Positions 1 to 7,642 of a stretch of 64,000 bases of DNA are shown one piece after another. A program made the position numbers and the translations under genes. Each line of letters opens with the position of its first letter. Within the stretch, counting starts at the first letter, position 1. The stretch comes from Candidatus Ribeiella danica. GTDB lineage: Bacteria > Chloroflexota > Chloroflexia > Chloroflexales > Roseiflexaceae. Where the stretch lies: NCBI GenBank assembly GCA_016717335.1, contig JADKFS010000003.1:636101-700100 (forward strand), read 5' to 3'. Under the pieces are notes generated by a model. That model did not search any database, was not told the DNA's origin, and saw only the letters and a list, made by a program, of their open reading frames with translations.

Positions 1-2
1 TC

Positions 3-272
3 TGCTTCGACGACGCGCCGGCCGCGGTCCCGGCTGATCTGGTCGAGGCGATCCGCCGGCGCGCCGCGGCGATCGCCAGCGCCGGGGGCGAGCTGTTCTA
101 CGGGCTGAAGCCCGGCGACGCGGTGGTGGTGCGATCGGGGCCGTTCGCCGGCTACGAGGCGATCTTCGACACGCGCCTCAGCGGCGGCGAGCGGGTGCGC
201 GTGCTGCTCAAGATGCTCAACGATCGACACGTGCCGCTCGAGCTGGCCGAGTCGCAGCTGGCGCGGCCGTGA
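3..272 (+). CDS. NusG/RfaH-type transcription antitermination factor, C-terminal part
   Basis: Only the last 89 codons are in the window; the gene begins upstream. The reading frame is open from base 3 to the TGA at 270-272. The end contains a KOW-like segment, KPGDAVVVRSGPFAGYEAIF, followed by a beta-rich stretch (RVRVLLKMLNDRHVPLEL) typical of the NusG C-terminal domain, which contacts ribosomal protein S10 or Rho. Specialised NusG paralogues (RfaH, UpxY, LoaP) often sit at the head of long polysaccharide operons and allow polymerase to read through them. Its place directly before this locus suggests that role, but a housekeeping NusG cannot be excluded because the N-terminal domain is missing. 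Confidence 0.75.
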   Translation, partial: CFDDAPAAVPADLVEAIRRRAAAIASAGGELFYGLKPGDAVVVRSGPFAGYEAIFDTRLSGGERVRVLLKMLNDRHVPLELAESQLARP

Positions 273-278
273 CGGGGT

Positions 279-405
279 GCCTTTGGGGCTAGGGGCTAGG
301 GGCTAGGGGGGGGCTTGGGGCTTGGGGCTTGGGGCTTGGGGCTAGGGGCTAGGGGCTAGGGGCTAGGGGCTTGGTCTTCCGTCCATCGTCCATCGTCCAT
401 CGTCG
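279..405. repeat. Heptamer arrays (GGGGCTA/GGGGCTT, then CCATCGT)
   Basis: Tandem 7-bp units GGGGCTA and GGGGCTT fill about 279-375, followed by three CCATCGT units at about 385-405. The G-rich strand has many consecutive four-G runs separated by three bases, so it could form G-quadruplexes. The same family recurs at 5776, 22497, 27620, 28925, 33750, 34700 and 42888. No coding capacity is supported. Confidence 0.85.
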
Positions 406-429
406 TTCTCGACTCGATGTCTCGGCGAG

Positions 430-2931
430 ATGTCGAAATGGCGGAGCGTGCCATTGTCTACCATCGATCGCACAAGCGGCGCGGGCGCGCGGCCCCGGGG
501 CAGTCTGCTGCGCCGGGGGGGCCTGCTGATCGCGCTGGTCGTGGTGGTGGCGCTGGCGGGCCTGGCGGTCAAGGGCTGGCGGATCTACGGCCGCGCCCAG
601 GCGCTGCGCGGGGATGTGCGCGCGCTCGAGTCGCTGGCGCGCGGCGCGCCCGATCGGGCCGCGCTGACCGCGCTCGGCCCGCAGCTGGCGACGACGCGCG
701 CCGACGCGGCCGCGCTGCGCGCCGAGGCCGCGCCGCTGCTGCCGCTCACGCGCTACCTCGGCTGGCTGCCGCGCTACGGCGGCGATGTCGCGGCCGCGCA
801 GCCGCTGCTCGACGCGGCGGCCGGCGCCAGCGCCGCCGCCGACGATGCGTTCGCCGCGCTGGCGCCGCTGCTGGCCGCCGACTCCGCGCCGGACGGCGCG
901 CAGCTCGCGCGGCAAATCCTGGCCGCGCGCCCGCAGATCGAGTCGGCCAACGCGGCGATCGGCCGCGCGGTCACGGCCTGGGATCATGTGCCGATCGACA
1001 TGCTGTCGCCGTCGCTGCAGGGCCAGGTCCGCCGCGCCGGCGAGCTGCTGCCGCTGATGCGCGATGGGCTGGCGCTCGCGCTGGTCGCGCCGAATGTGCT
1101 CGACGATCTGCGCGCGCTCGATCCGTACAGCCGCGCGCTGCCCAGCCGGGACGCGCTCGCCACGCTCGGCCCGCTGCTCGGCAAGACGCGCGTCGACCTG
1201 GTGGCGCTCGAGCGGGCCGCCGCGCCGCTGCTGCCGCTCACGCGCCAGCTCGGCGCCAGCTCGGCCTACGGCGCCGACCTCAGCGCGGCGGGGACATTGC
1301 TCGACCTGGCGGTGAACCTGAGCGTCGCCGCCGACGAGACGGTCCAGGCGCTCGTCCCGCTGCTCGCGCCGGCCGACGACGCGCAGCCGATCAATCAGAG
1401 CCTGGCCGTGCGCCTGGCGATCGGCCGGCCCAACCTGCAGCGCGCCGAAGCCGCGCTCGCCCGCGTGTCCGACGACTGGCGGCGCCTGCCGATCGAGCAG
1501 CTCTCGCCGCCGCTGCGCGCCGGCCTGCGGCGCGTCGAGGCGCTGCTGCCGGCCGCGAACGACGGCGTGTCGATCGGCCTGGCGCTGCCGGGCCTGCTCG
1601 GCGCGGACGGCCGGCGCGACTACCTGCTGATCGCGCAGAACAGCGACGAGCTGCGCGCCACCGGCGGGTTCATCAGCGGCGCGGGCGTCGTCTCGCTCGA
1701 TCAGGGCCGGCTGGTCGACTTCGCGATCGGCGACTCGAGCGCGGTCGACAACCTGGCGGCCAACCCGTACCCCGACCCGCCCGCGCCGCTGCTGCGCTAC
1801 ATGAACAGCGAGCTGTGGCTGTTCCGCGACACCAACTGGTCGCCCGACTTCCCGACCTCGGCGCGCGCGGCGCTCGACCTGTACCGGCTCGGCCAGGGCC
1901 GCGCGCTGCAGAATGTCGTCGCGATCGACCAGTCGCTCATCCGCGCGCTGCTCGGCCTGACCGGCCCGCTCGACGTCGAGGGGATGCCCTACCCGGTGTC
2001 GGCCGATAACGTGCTGCAGGAGCTGCGCACGCCCTACGGCCTGCCGTTCGATACCGGCCGCGAGGAGTTCAAGCGCCGGCTGTTCCGCGCGCTGCTGGCG
2101 AAGCTCGAGACCGGCGGCGCGAAGATCGATCTGCTCGCGCTGCTGCGCACGCTGCGCCGCAGCCTGGACGAGCGCCACCTGCAGCTCTACGTCCAGGACC
2201 CGGCCGCGCAGGCGCTGTTCGCCAGGCACGGCTGGGACGGCGCGGTCCAGCCCGGCGACGCCGACTTCCTGATGGTGGTCGACTCGAACGTGGGCTACAA
2301 CAAGGCCAACCCGAACGTCCGCGAGCAGATCACCTACACGCTCGACCTGGCCGACCCGAGCGCGCCGGCCGCGACGCTGGCGGTCGGGTATCGCCACAGC
2401 GTGCAGCGCAGCGACGCCTGCATTCAGTGGGATACGGGGCAGGGAGTCCACGAGAGCACTGTTGCGTACGACGAGTGGCTGGCGCGCTGCTACTACGACT
2501 ACCTGCGCGTGCTGGTGCCGCGCGGGACTGAGCTGACCGACGCGGCGCCCCAGCGCGTGCCCGGCGAGTGGATGGACTCGGGCGTCGGCGACGACGGCAC
2601 GGTCGAGCTGAGCGAGGGCGACGCCGGCACGAGCGCGATCGCCACCTTCCTGGTGGTGCCGCACGGCGAGAGCCGCGAGACGTCGTTCGAGTACAAGCTG
2701 CCCGCGGCAGTGCTGGCGCGCGGCGAGCGCGGCTGGCGCTACCGGCTGAAGATCCAGAAGCAGGCCGGCACGGACGCCATCCCATTCACTATCAACCTGC
2801 GGCTGCCGCCCGGCGCGGCGCTGGTCGCGGCCGACCCGGCGCCCGACCAGCGCGACGGCGACATGCTCAGCTTCAGCGGCGCGCTGGAGGCCGACTCTAT
2901 GCTCGATGTTACGTTCCGTAGCAGCCCGTGA
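430..2931 (+). CDS. DUF4012 domain membrane-anchored protein
   Basis: 833-residue protein. A short basic N-terminus precedes one transmembrane segment (about residues 31-48), so most of the chain should lie outside the membrane. Residues 78-221 and 232-387 are an internal duplication: ALTALGPQLATTR matches ALATLGPLLGKTR and the two copies stay alignable to their ends. The DUF4012 signature follows (YLLIAQNSDELRATGGFISG, 398-417). DUF4012 proteins occur beside exopolysaccharide genes in Actinobacteria and Chloroflexota, but their biochemical role is unknown. It is the first complete gene of the polysaccharide locus. The ATG at 430 has no clear Shine-Dalgarno, and its first 23 bases closely match the dispersed repeat at 5817-5839, so the start codon may have been supplied by a repeat. 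Confidence 0.85.
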   Translation: MSKWRSVPLSTIDRTSGAGARPRGSLLRRGGLLIALVVVVALAGLAVKGWRIYGRAQALRGDVRALESLARGAPDRAALTALGPQLATTRADAAALRAEAAPLLPLTRYLGWLPRYGGDVAAAQPLLDAAAGASAAADDAFAALAPLLAADSAPDGAQLARQILAARPQIESANAAIGRAVTAWDHVPIDMLSPSLQGQVRRAGELLPLMRDGLALALVAPNVLDDLRALDPYSRALPSRDALATLGPLLGKTRVDLVALERAAAPLLPLTRQLGASSAYGADLSAAGTLLDLAVNLSVAADETVQALVPLLAPADDAQPINQSLAVRLAIGRPNLQRAEAALARVSDDWRRLPIEQLSPPLRAGLRRVEALLPAANDGVSIGLALPGLLGADGRRDYLLIAQNSDELRATGGFISGAGVVSLDQGRLVDFAIGDSSAVDNLAANPYPDPPAPLLRYMNSELWLFRDTNWSPDFPTSARAALDLYRLGQGRALQNVVAIDQSLIRALLGLTGPLDVEGMPYPVSADNVLQELRTPYGLPFDTGREEFKRRLFRALLAKLETGGAKIDLLALLRTLRRSLDERHLQLYVQDPAAQALFARHGWDGAVQPGDADFLMVVDSNVGYNKANPNVREQITYTLDLADPSAPAATLAVGYRHSVQRSDACIQWDTGQGVHESTVAYDEWLARCYYDYLRVLVPRGTELTDAAPQRVPGEWMDSGVGDDGTVELSEGDAGTSAIATFLVVPHGESRETSFEYKLPAAVLARGERGWRYRLKIQKQAGTDAIPFTINLRLPPGAALVAADPAPDQRDGDMLSFSGALEADSMLDVTFRSSP

Positions 2932-3054
2932 GCCCGGATGACAGTATTCTTATGTTTCTGACGCTACAATCCAGCTAATTCAGACGGTCTAGTCGTTGAT
3001 GTCTGTGGTTAACAAGGTTTCGCTTGAGAGCGAATTGTTTGGAATGGAAGCGGC

Positions 3055-5769
3055 GTGCAGAAACGGTACCCAATGAACCATACAACGACACCCGTGCCAC
3101 CTTCTGTGGATATCACCCGGCATCGCAGGCGCATCGCGGAGCTCGGCCAGGGCATCCGCGACCTGAAAGAGGTTCTCTCGCGGATGCGCGAGGAGGATCA
3201 GGAGCTGTACGGCGCGCGGCCTGGCGTAGCCCCGGCCGAGGACGAGCCGCAGGTCGACGACAGCGTCGCGCGGGCGGTCGACATCCTGGCGAGCGCGCCG
3301 GCGATCTCGCGCGAGACACAGCCGCTGCCCCTGGCCGAGCAGCTCGAGATCGCGGACGATATGGCGCTGCCGGCGTGGCTGGAGTCGGCCGATCTCCTGA
3401 ACGGTATCGACGGCGTCGATGCGCCGGCGGCCACACGCCCGGCGGCGCGCGAGACGCGGCCGCTGGCCGCGACCGAGCCGATCGCGATCGTGGATGACGG
3501 CGCCCTCGACCGGCCGGCATCCAATCAGGCGGCCGATACCGCTGATATCCCACAGATGGCGGTGGTCCTGCCGCCGGAGACCCGCAGCGACGATCCGCCG
3601 GCGCAGGAGCTGCTTGCCTCGCACGCAGCGGCGGCGCGCGAGACGCCGGATGCGCCGAGCGAAGCCCGCGCCGGCATAGCGGCGAGCGGGACGACGGCCC
3701 AGCCAGGCGCGCCGCTGGCGCCGGCACTCGACCGGCACCGGCCGGCGGCGGATGTAGCGGCGGACGCTCACCGCATCCTGGAGCAGGCGCTGAGCATCCC
3801 GCCTGAGCGCGCGGCGACCCACACCTATACAGCGGCGCCAATCGCGGCGCCCCAACCAAAGCCTGGTACTACCACCGCCGGTCAGCAACAACACCGCACA
3901 GCACTGCAGCGAGCGATCGAGCGACTGAGAGGCCGGACCAATACAGAGCGAGCCAGCGCCGCGGGCGGCTCGCGCGTAGGAGGCCCCATGGAATTGCTGG
4001 CCTACTGGAAGATTATCTGGAAGCGGCTGTGGCTGCTGGTGCTGCTCATGGTGATTGGCAGCTCCAGCACAGCCTACTACATGTATCAGCAGCCGCCACG
4101 CTACAGCTCGACCACCACGCTGTACCTGAACCCGGCCGCCGCCAGCGCCTTGATGAGCTACTCGTACGACGGCCTGCAGGCGATGGCCCGCACGTACACC
4201 GAGTTCATGAAGACGCGCTCGTTCGCCGGCCAGGTATCCCAGGAGCTGAACGCCCCGCTCGCCGAGGCGACGATCATCGGAGCGCTGTCGACCACGTATG
4301 TGGCCGATACGCAGTTCTTCCGCATCAGCGCGACGTACACCGACCCGAAAGTAGCGCAGAGTCTTGCGAGCACTGCTGCAAAGGTGCTGATCGACCAGAA
4401 TATCGCGCGCCAGCAGGCCCAGCAGGAGCAGATCCAGACCCAGAGCAAGTCCGACCCCGAGCGCGACCGGCTGGTCGAGGTACGAGCGACGCTGCAGCAG
4501 GAGCTGGATCTATATAACAAGCAGATCGAAAATACACAGGCGAAGCTCAACGATCTGCTGGGCCGGCCGACCTCGGACGAGAACGAGAAGCAGATCCTGG
4601 CAGTGCAGACCCAGCTGGTCAACATGCAATCGGCGCGCCTGAGCGCGATCAACGGCCTGGCCGACACTCAGGCCGCGCTTACCACCAGCTCCAATGTGAC
4701 GCCGAATGTTGACACGGCCGTGGTGGTGGACGAGGCACCACTCCCGCTTGCGCCGCTGCCCAACCAGACGATTCAGTACACACTGATCGCGCTGCTGGCC
4801 TCGCTGACCCTGGGGGCGGCGATCGCGTTCCTGCTCGAGTACGTGGACTACACCATCAAAGACCCCGAGACGCTCGAGCGGATCTATGGCTCCGCCCCGC
4901 AGGGCGTGATCGGGATGCTGGCCGGCAAGCGCCTGAAGGGCCGCAGCCGCGCGCAGCTCGTCACCTTGATCGACCCGCACTCGCCGATCGCCGAGTCGTT
5001 CCGCGCGCTGCGCACCGGCGTCGGCGTGGCCGGGCTGGTCTCGCCGCTGCGCAGCGTGCTGGTGACCAGCGCGCAGCCCGGCGAGGGCAAGAGCTTCGTC
5101 GCCGCCAACCTGGCGATCTCGCTGGCGCAGAACGGCCACCGCGTGATCCTGGTCGACGCCGACCTGCGCAAGCCCAGCCTGCACTATACGTTCAACCTGC
5201 CGCTCGAGCCGGGCTTCAGCAATCTGGTCGTCGGCGCCCAGAGCGCGATCGACGACGTGCTGCAGCCGACCGAGGTCGAGAACCTGCGCGTGCTGACCTG
5301 CGGGATCGTGCCGCCCAACCCGGCCGAGCTGCTCGGCTCGCCGCGGGCCGTGCTCATGATGGAGCAGCTCGCGCGGCACGCCGACGTCGTCGTGTACGAC
5401 TCGCCGCCGGCTGCGACGGTGATCGACGCGGTGGTGCTCGGGCCGCGCGTCGACGCGGTGCTGCACGTGATTCACGCCGGCAAGACGCGGATCGACCTGG
5501 TGCGGCGCTGCCGGGCTATGCTCGAGCGCGGCGGCGCGCACGTGCTCGGCGCGGTGCTCAACCAGGTTCGCATGCCCGAGCTGCAGTCGTACGCCTACTA
5601 CTACTCGTACACCTACGCCGAGAACGGCAAGTCCCACAAGAATGGCAAGCACCATGGCAAAAGCGTCCGCCGCGAGACGGCGCTGCTCGCCCCCGCGAAC
5701 GGCGCGAAGCCGCACACGAATGGCACGACCGTCGTGCTGAACGGCAGCGATGACGCCGTCACACAGTGA
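3055..5769 (+). CDS. Polysaccharide chain-length determinant / BY-tyrosine kinase (Wzz-Wzc type)
   Basis: Residues from about 312 on form a Wzz domain with two membrane segments (about 322-345 and 573-595) around a periplasmic coiled region, then a BY-kinase: Walker A SAQPGEGKS (about 672), Walker A' VDADLRKPS (about 700), Walker B VVVYDSPPA (about 778), and a C-terminal tyrosine cluster YAYYYSYTY (about 846) as autophosphorylation site. Such proteins set chain length and couple polymerisation to export. Odd feature: about 310 Ala/Pro-rich residues precede the Wzz domain, beginning with a short coiled coil. An ATG at 3988 preceded by AGGAGG at 3978-3983 would give a normal-length protein without this extension. 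The far start may be 3055 or ATG 3073; neither has a good ribosome site. Confidence 0.88.
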   Translation: MQKRYPMNHTTTPVPPSVDITRHRRRIAELGQGIRDLKEVLSRMREEDQELYGARPGVAPAEDEPQVDDSVARAVDILASAPAISRETQPLPLAEQLEIADDMALPAWLESADLLNGIDGVDAPAATRPAARETRPLAATEPIAIVDDGALDRPASNQAADTADIPQMAVVLPPETRSDDPPAQELLASHAAAARETPDAPSEARAGIAASGTTAQPGAPLAPALDRHRPAADVAADAHRILEQALSIPPERAATHTYTAAPIAAPQPKPGTTTAGQQQHRTALQRAIERLRGRTNTERASAAGGSRVGGPMELLAYWKIIWKRLWLLVLLMVIGSSSTAYYMYQQPPRYSSTTTLYLNPAAASALMSYSYDGLQAMARTYTEFMKTRSFAGQVSQELNAPLAEATIIGALSTTYVADTQFFRISATYTDPKVAQSLASTAAKVLIDQNIARQQAQQEQIQTQSKSDPERDRLVEVRATLQQELDLYNKQIENTQAKLNDLLGRPTSDENEKQILAVQTQLVNMQSARLSAINGLADTQAALTTSSNVTPNVDTAVVVDEAPLPLAPLPNQTIQYTLIALLASLTLGAAIAFLLEYVDYTIKDPETLERIYGSAPQGVIGMLAGKRLKGRSRAQLVTLIDPHSPIAESFRALRTGVGVAGLVSPLRSVLVTSAQPGEGKSFVAANLAISLAQNGHRVILVDADLRKPSLHYTFNLPLEPGFSNLVVGAQSAIDDVLQPTEVENLRVLTCGIVPPNPAELLGSPRAVLMMEQLARHADVVVYDSPPAATVIDAVVLGPRVDAVLHVIHAGKTRIDLVRRCRAMLERGGAHVLGAVLNQVRMPELQSYAYYYSYTYAENGKSHKNGKHHGKSVRRETALLAPANGAKPHTNGTTVVLNGSDDAVTQ
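3978..3990 (+). promoter_or_regulatory. Internal Shine-Dalgarno and start codon of the Wzz-kinase
   Basis: AGGAGG at 3978-3983 is followed after four bases by ATG 3988-3990, in frame with the Wzz domain (MELLAYWKIIWKR). It is the strongest ribosome site in the gene, so either this is the true start or a shorter second product is made. Confidence 0.55.
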
Positions 5770-5775
5770 CAGCCG

Positions 5776-6038
5776 TGGGGCTAGGGACTTGGGGCTTGGG
5801 GCGACGTCGTCGGGCGATGTCGGAGTGGCGGAGCGTGCCTGGGCGGAGACAAGGTGACAAGGTGACAAGGTGACAAGGTGACAAGGTGACAAGGTGAATT
5901 TCTCAGCGTTCAGCGTTCAGCGTTCAGCGTTCAGCGTTCAGCGTTCAGCGTTCAGCGTTCAGCGTTCAGCGTTCAGTCTTGGTCCTACCGACTACTGACT
6001 ACCGACTACCGACTACCGACTACTGACTACCGACTACC
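5776..6038. repeat. Mixed heptamer/octamer arrays upstream of wzm
   Basis: Four different arrays lie in succession: G-rich heptamers (5776-5802), octamer GACAAGGT (about 5848-5895), heptamer CAGCGTT (about 5903-5975) and heptamer CGACTAC with CTGACTAC variants (about 5983-6038). Between the first two, 5817-5839 matches the first codons of the DUF4012 gene at 21 of 23 positions. The whole gap between the kinase and wzm is repeat, leaving little room for a conventional promoter. Confidence 0.85.
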
Positions 6039-6041
6039 AAC

Positions 6042-6932
6042 ATGACTACACAGGAACAGACAATCGAAGACATCGCGCCGGTGCCGGCCGCGCAGGTTGC
6101 GCCGGCGGCCGATCAGCACTATATCCGCATCCAGGCGTCGAAGGGCTGGGTCGCGCTGAAGCTGCGCGAGCTGTGGGAGTACCGCGAGCTGCTGTACTTC
6201 CTGACCTGGCGCGACGTGAAGGTGCGCTACAAGCAGACCGCGCTGGGGGCGGCCTGGGCGATCATCCAGCCGTTCTTCACGATGGTGGTGTTCAGCCTGT
6301 TCTTCGGCAGCCTGGCCAAGATCCCATCCGACGGCATCCCGTACCCGATCTTCAGCTACGCCGCGCTGGTGCCGTGGACCTTCTTCGCCAACGGGCTGGG
6401 CCAGGCCTCGAACAGCCTGGTCGGCAACGCCAACCTGATCAAGAAGGTCTACTTCCCGCGGCTGGCGGTGCCGATCGCGACGATCTTCTCGGGCGTGATC
6501 GACTTCGCGCTGGCGTTCGTGGTGCTGCTGGCGATGATGCTGTACTACGGGATCGTGCCGACGGCGAACGTGATCTGGCTGCCGCTGTTCCTGCTGCTGG
6601 CGCTGGTGACCTCGCTGGGCGTCGGGCTGTGGCTGTCGGCGATGAACGTGCAGTTCCGCGACGTGCGCTACGTGGTGCCGTTCCTGACGCAGTTCTGGAT
6701 GTTCGCGACGCCGATCGCCTACCCGAGCAGCCTGCTGGCCGAGCCGTGGCGCACGCTCTACGGCCTGAACCCGATGGTCGGCGTGGTCGAGGGCTTCCGC
6801 TGGGCGCTGCTCGGCACCAGCGGCGCGCCCGGCCCGATCGTCGCGGTCTCCACGCTGGCGGCGCTGGCGATCCTCGTCGGCGGCACGTTCTACTTCCGGC
6901 GGATGGAGCAGACCTTTGCGGATGTCGTTTGA
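6042..6932 (+). CDS. wzm: ABC-2 type polysaccharide export permease (Wzm/TagG family)
   Basis: 296 residues with a short cytoplasmic N-terminus, the family-typical LLYFLTWRDVKVRYKQTALG segment before the first membrane helix, and about six hydrophobic segments through residue 290 (including PFFTMVVFSLFFGSL and FWMFATPIAYPSSLL). Length and layout match Wzm/TagG/RfbD permeases, which form the membrane channel for undecaprenyl-linked polysaccharide. The partner ATPase is the gene at 7643, one gene away instead of adjacent. Start ATG 6042 follows a repeat array and has no obvious Shine-Dalgarno, so translation may depend on upstream coupling. Confidence 0.93.
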   Translation: MTTQEQTIEDIAPVPAAQVAPAADQHYIRIQASKGWVALKLRELWEYRELLYFLTWRDVKVRYKQTALGAAWAIIQPFFTMVVFSLFFGSLAKIPSDGIPYPIFSYAALVPWTFFANGLGQASNSLVGNANLIKKVYFPRLAVPIATIFSGVIDFALAFVVLLAMMLYYGIVPTANVIWLPLFLLLALVTSLGVGLWLSAMNVQFRDVRYVVPFLTQFWMFATPIAYPSSLLAEPWRTLYGLNPMVGVVEGFRWALLGTSGAPGPIVAVSTLAALAILVGGTFYFRRMEQTFADVV

Positions 6933-6935
6933 ACG

Positions 6936-7066
6936 TTTGCACGTTGGCACGTTGGCACGTTGGCACGTTGGCACGTTGTTGGCACGTTGGCGCGTTGGCG
7001 CGTTGGCACGTTGGCGCGTTGGCACGTTGGCACGTTGGCGCGTTGGCACGTTGGCACGTTGAGCGT
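6936..7066. repeat. Octamer array TTGGCACG (with TTGGCGCG variants)
   Basis: About 16 imperfect 8-bp units follow the wzm stop codon directly and run to the start of the four-helix-bundle gene. Open frames here only translate the array (ARWHVGTL repeats) and are not genes. Confidence 0.88.
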
Positions 7067-7084
7067 GCAACGAACGGGGGGCTT

Positions 7085-7510
7085 GTGGGGACGATTACGC
7101 GCTTTGAGGATATTGGGGCATGGCAGACGGCCCGTGAGCTAACTCGCCTGGTGTATCGATTGTCCAACCAGGGATCGTTTGCGCGCGACTTTGGGCTGCG
7201 CGATCAGATCCGTAGGGCCGCCGTCTCGGCAATGTCGAACATCGCCGAGGGGTTCGAGAGCCGGACGCTGCCGCTGTTCGTCGACTTTCTCGGGCGCGCG
7301 AAGGGCTCGGCGGGCGAGGTGCGATCTCAGGCATATGTTGCTCTCGACGCAGAGTACATCGACCAGGGGCAGTTTGAACAGCTCTTCGATATGGCGGACA
7401 AGTGTAGCCGCCAGATCAGCCGCTTTATAGACTATCTGAACTCCAAACCCGACAGCCGTCGCGTCCACGAAGATCGCATTGAGTACGACGTTGACTCGTT
7501 GACGCGGTAG
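7085..7510 (+). CDS. Four-helix bundle protein (S23/IVS-type)
   Basis: About 141 residues from GTG 7085, which has a G-rich stretch a few bases upstream. The N-terminus TITRFEDIGAWQTARELTRL and the following RDQIRRAAVSAMSNIAEGFE segment are the hallmark of the S23-type four-helix-bundle family. Members are found in 23S rRNA intervening sequences, as the Avd accessory protein of diversity-generating retroelements, and as isolated genes scattered among bacterial operons; their function is mostly unknown. Here it sits between wzm and wzt, between a repeat array and a 67-bp direct duplication covering its own 3' end, so it looks like a late insertion. No reverse transcriptase is nearby. The N-terminal boundary is inferred, since the frame stays open upstream through the repeat. 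Confidence 0.8.
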   Translation: MGTITRFEDIGAWQTARELTRLVYRLSNQGSFARDFGLRDQIRRAAVSAMSNIAEGFESRTLPLFVDFLGRAKGSAGEVRSQAYVALDAEYIDQGQFEQLFDMADKCSRQISRFIDYLNSKPDSRRVHEDRIEYDVDSLTR

Positions 7511-7628
7511 GACGTTCCAACGTTCGAACGTTTCAACGTGAAAACGCCCGAAAGATCACACTGAGTACGACGTTGACTCGTTGACGCGGTAGGACGTTCC
7601 AACGTTCGAACGTTTCAACGTGAAAACG
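7480..7628. repeat. Two perfect 67-bp direct repeats at the end of the four-helix-bundle gene
   Basis: Bases 7480-7546 and 7562-7628 are identical. The first copy contains the last codons and stop of the four-helix-bundle gene; the second is non-coding and ends just before wzt. The flanking bases (cgaagatcgc / cgaaagatca) are similar too, so the duplicated unit is about 82 bp. Confidence 0.92.
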
Positions 7629-7642
7629 CTAGAGATATCGTT

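Noticed and set aside
349..2664. 771-codon open frame on the minus strand opposite the DUF4012 gene
   Set aside because: Arg/Ala/Val-rich shadow of a high-GC gene; the plus-strand product has a membrane helix and a recognised domain.
2940..3054. TACAAT at about 2966 as a promoter for the kinase gene
   Set aside because: No acceptable -35 box at 16-18 bases; spacing to the nearest TGACA-like sequence is 21.
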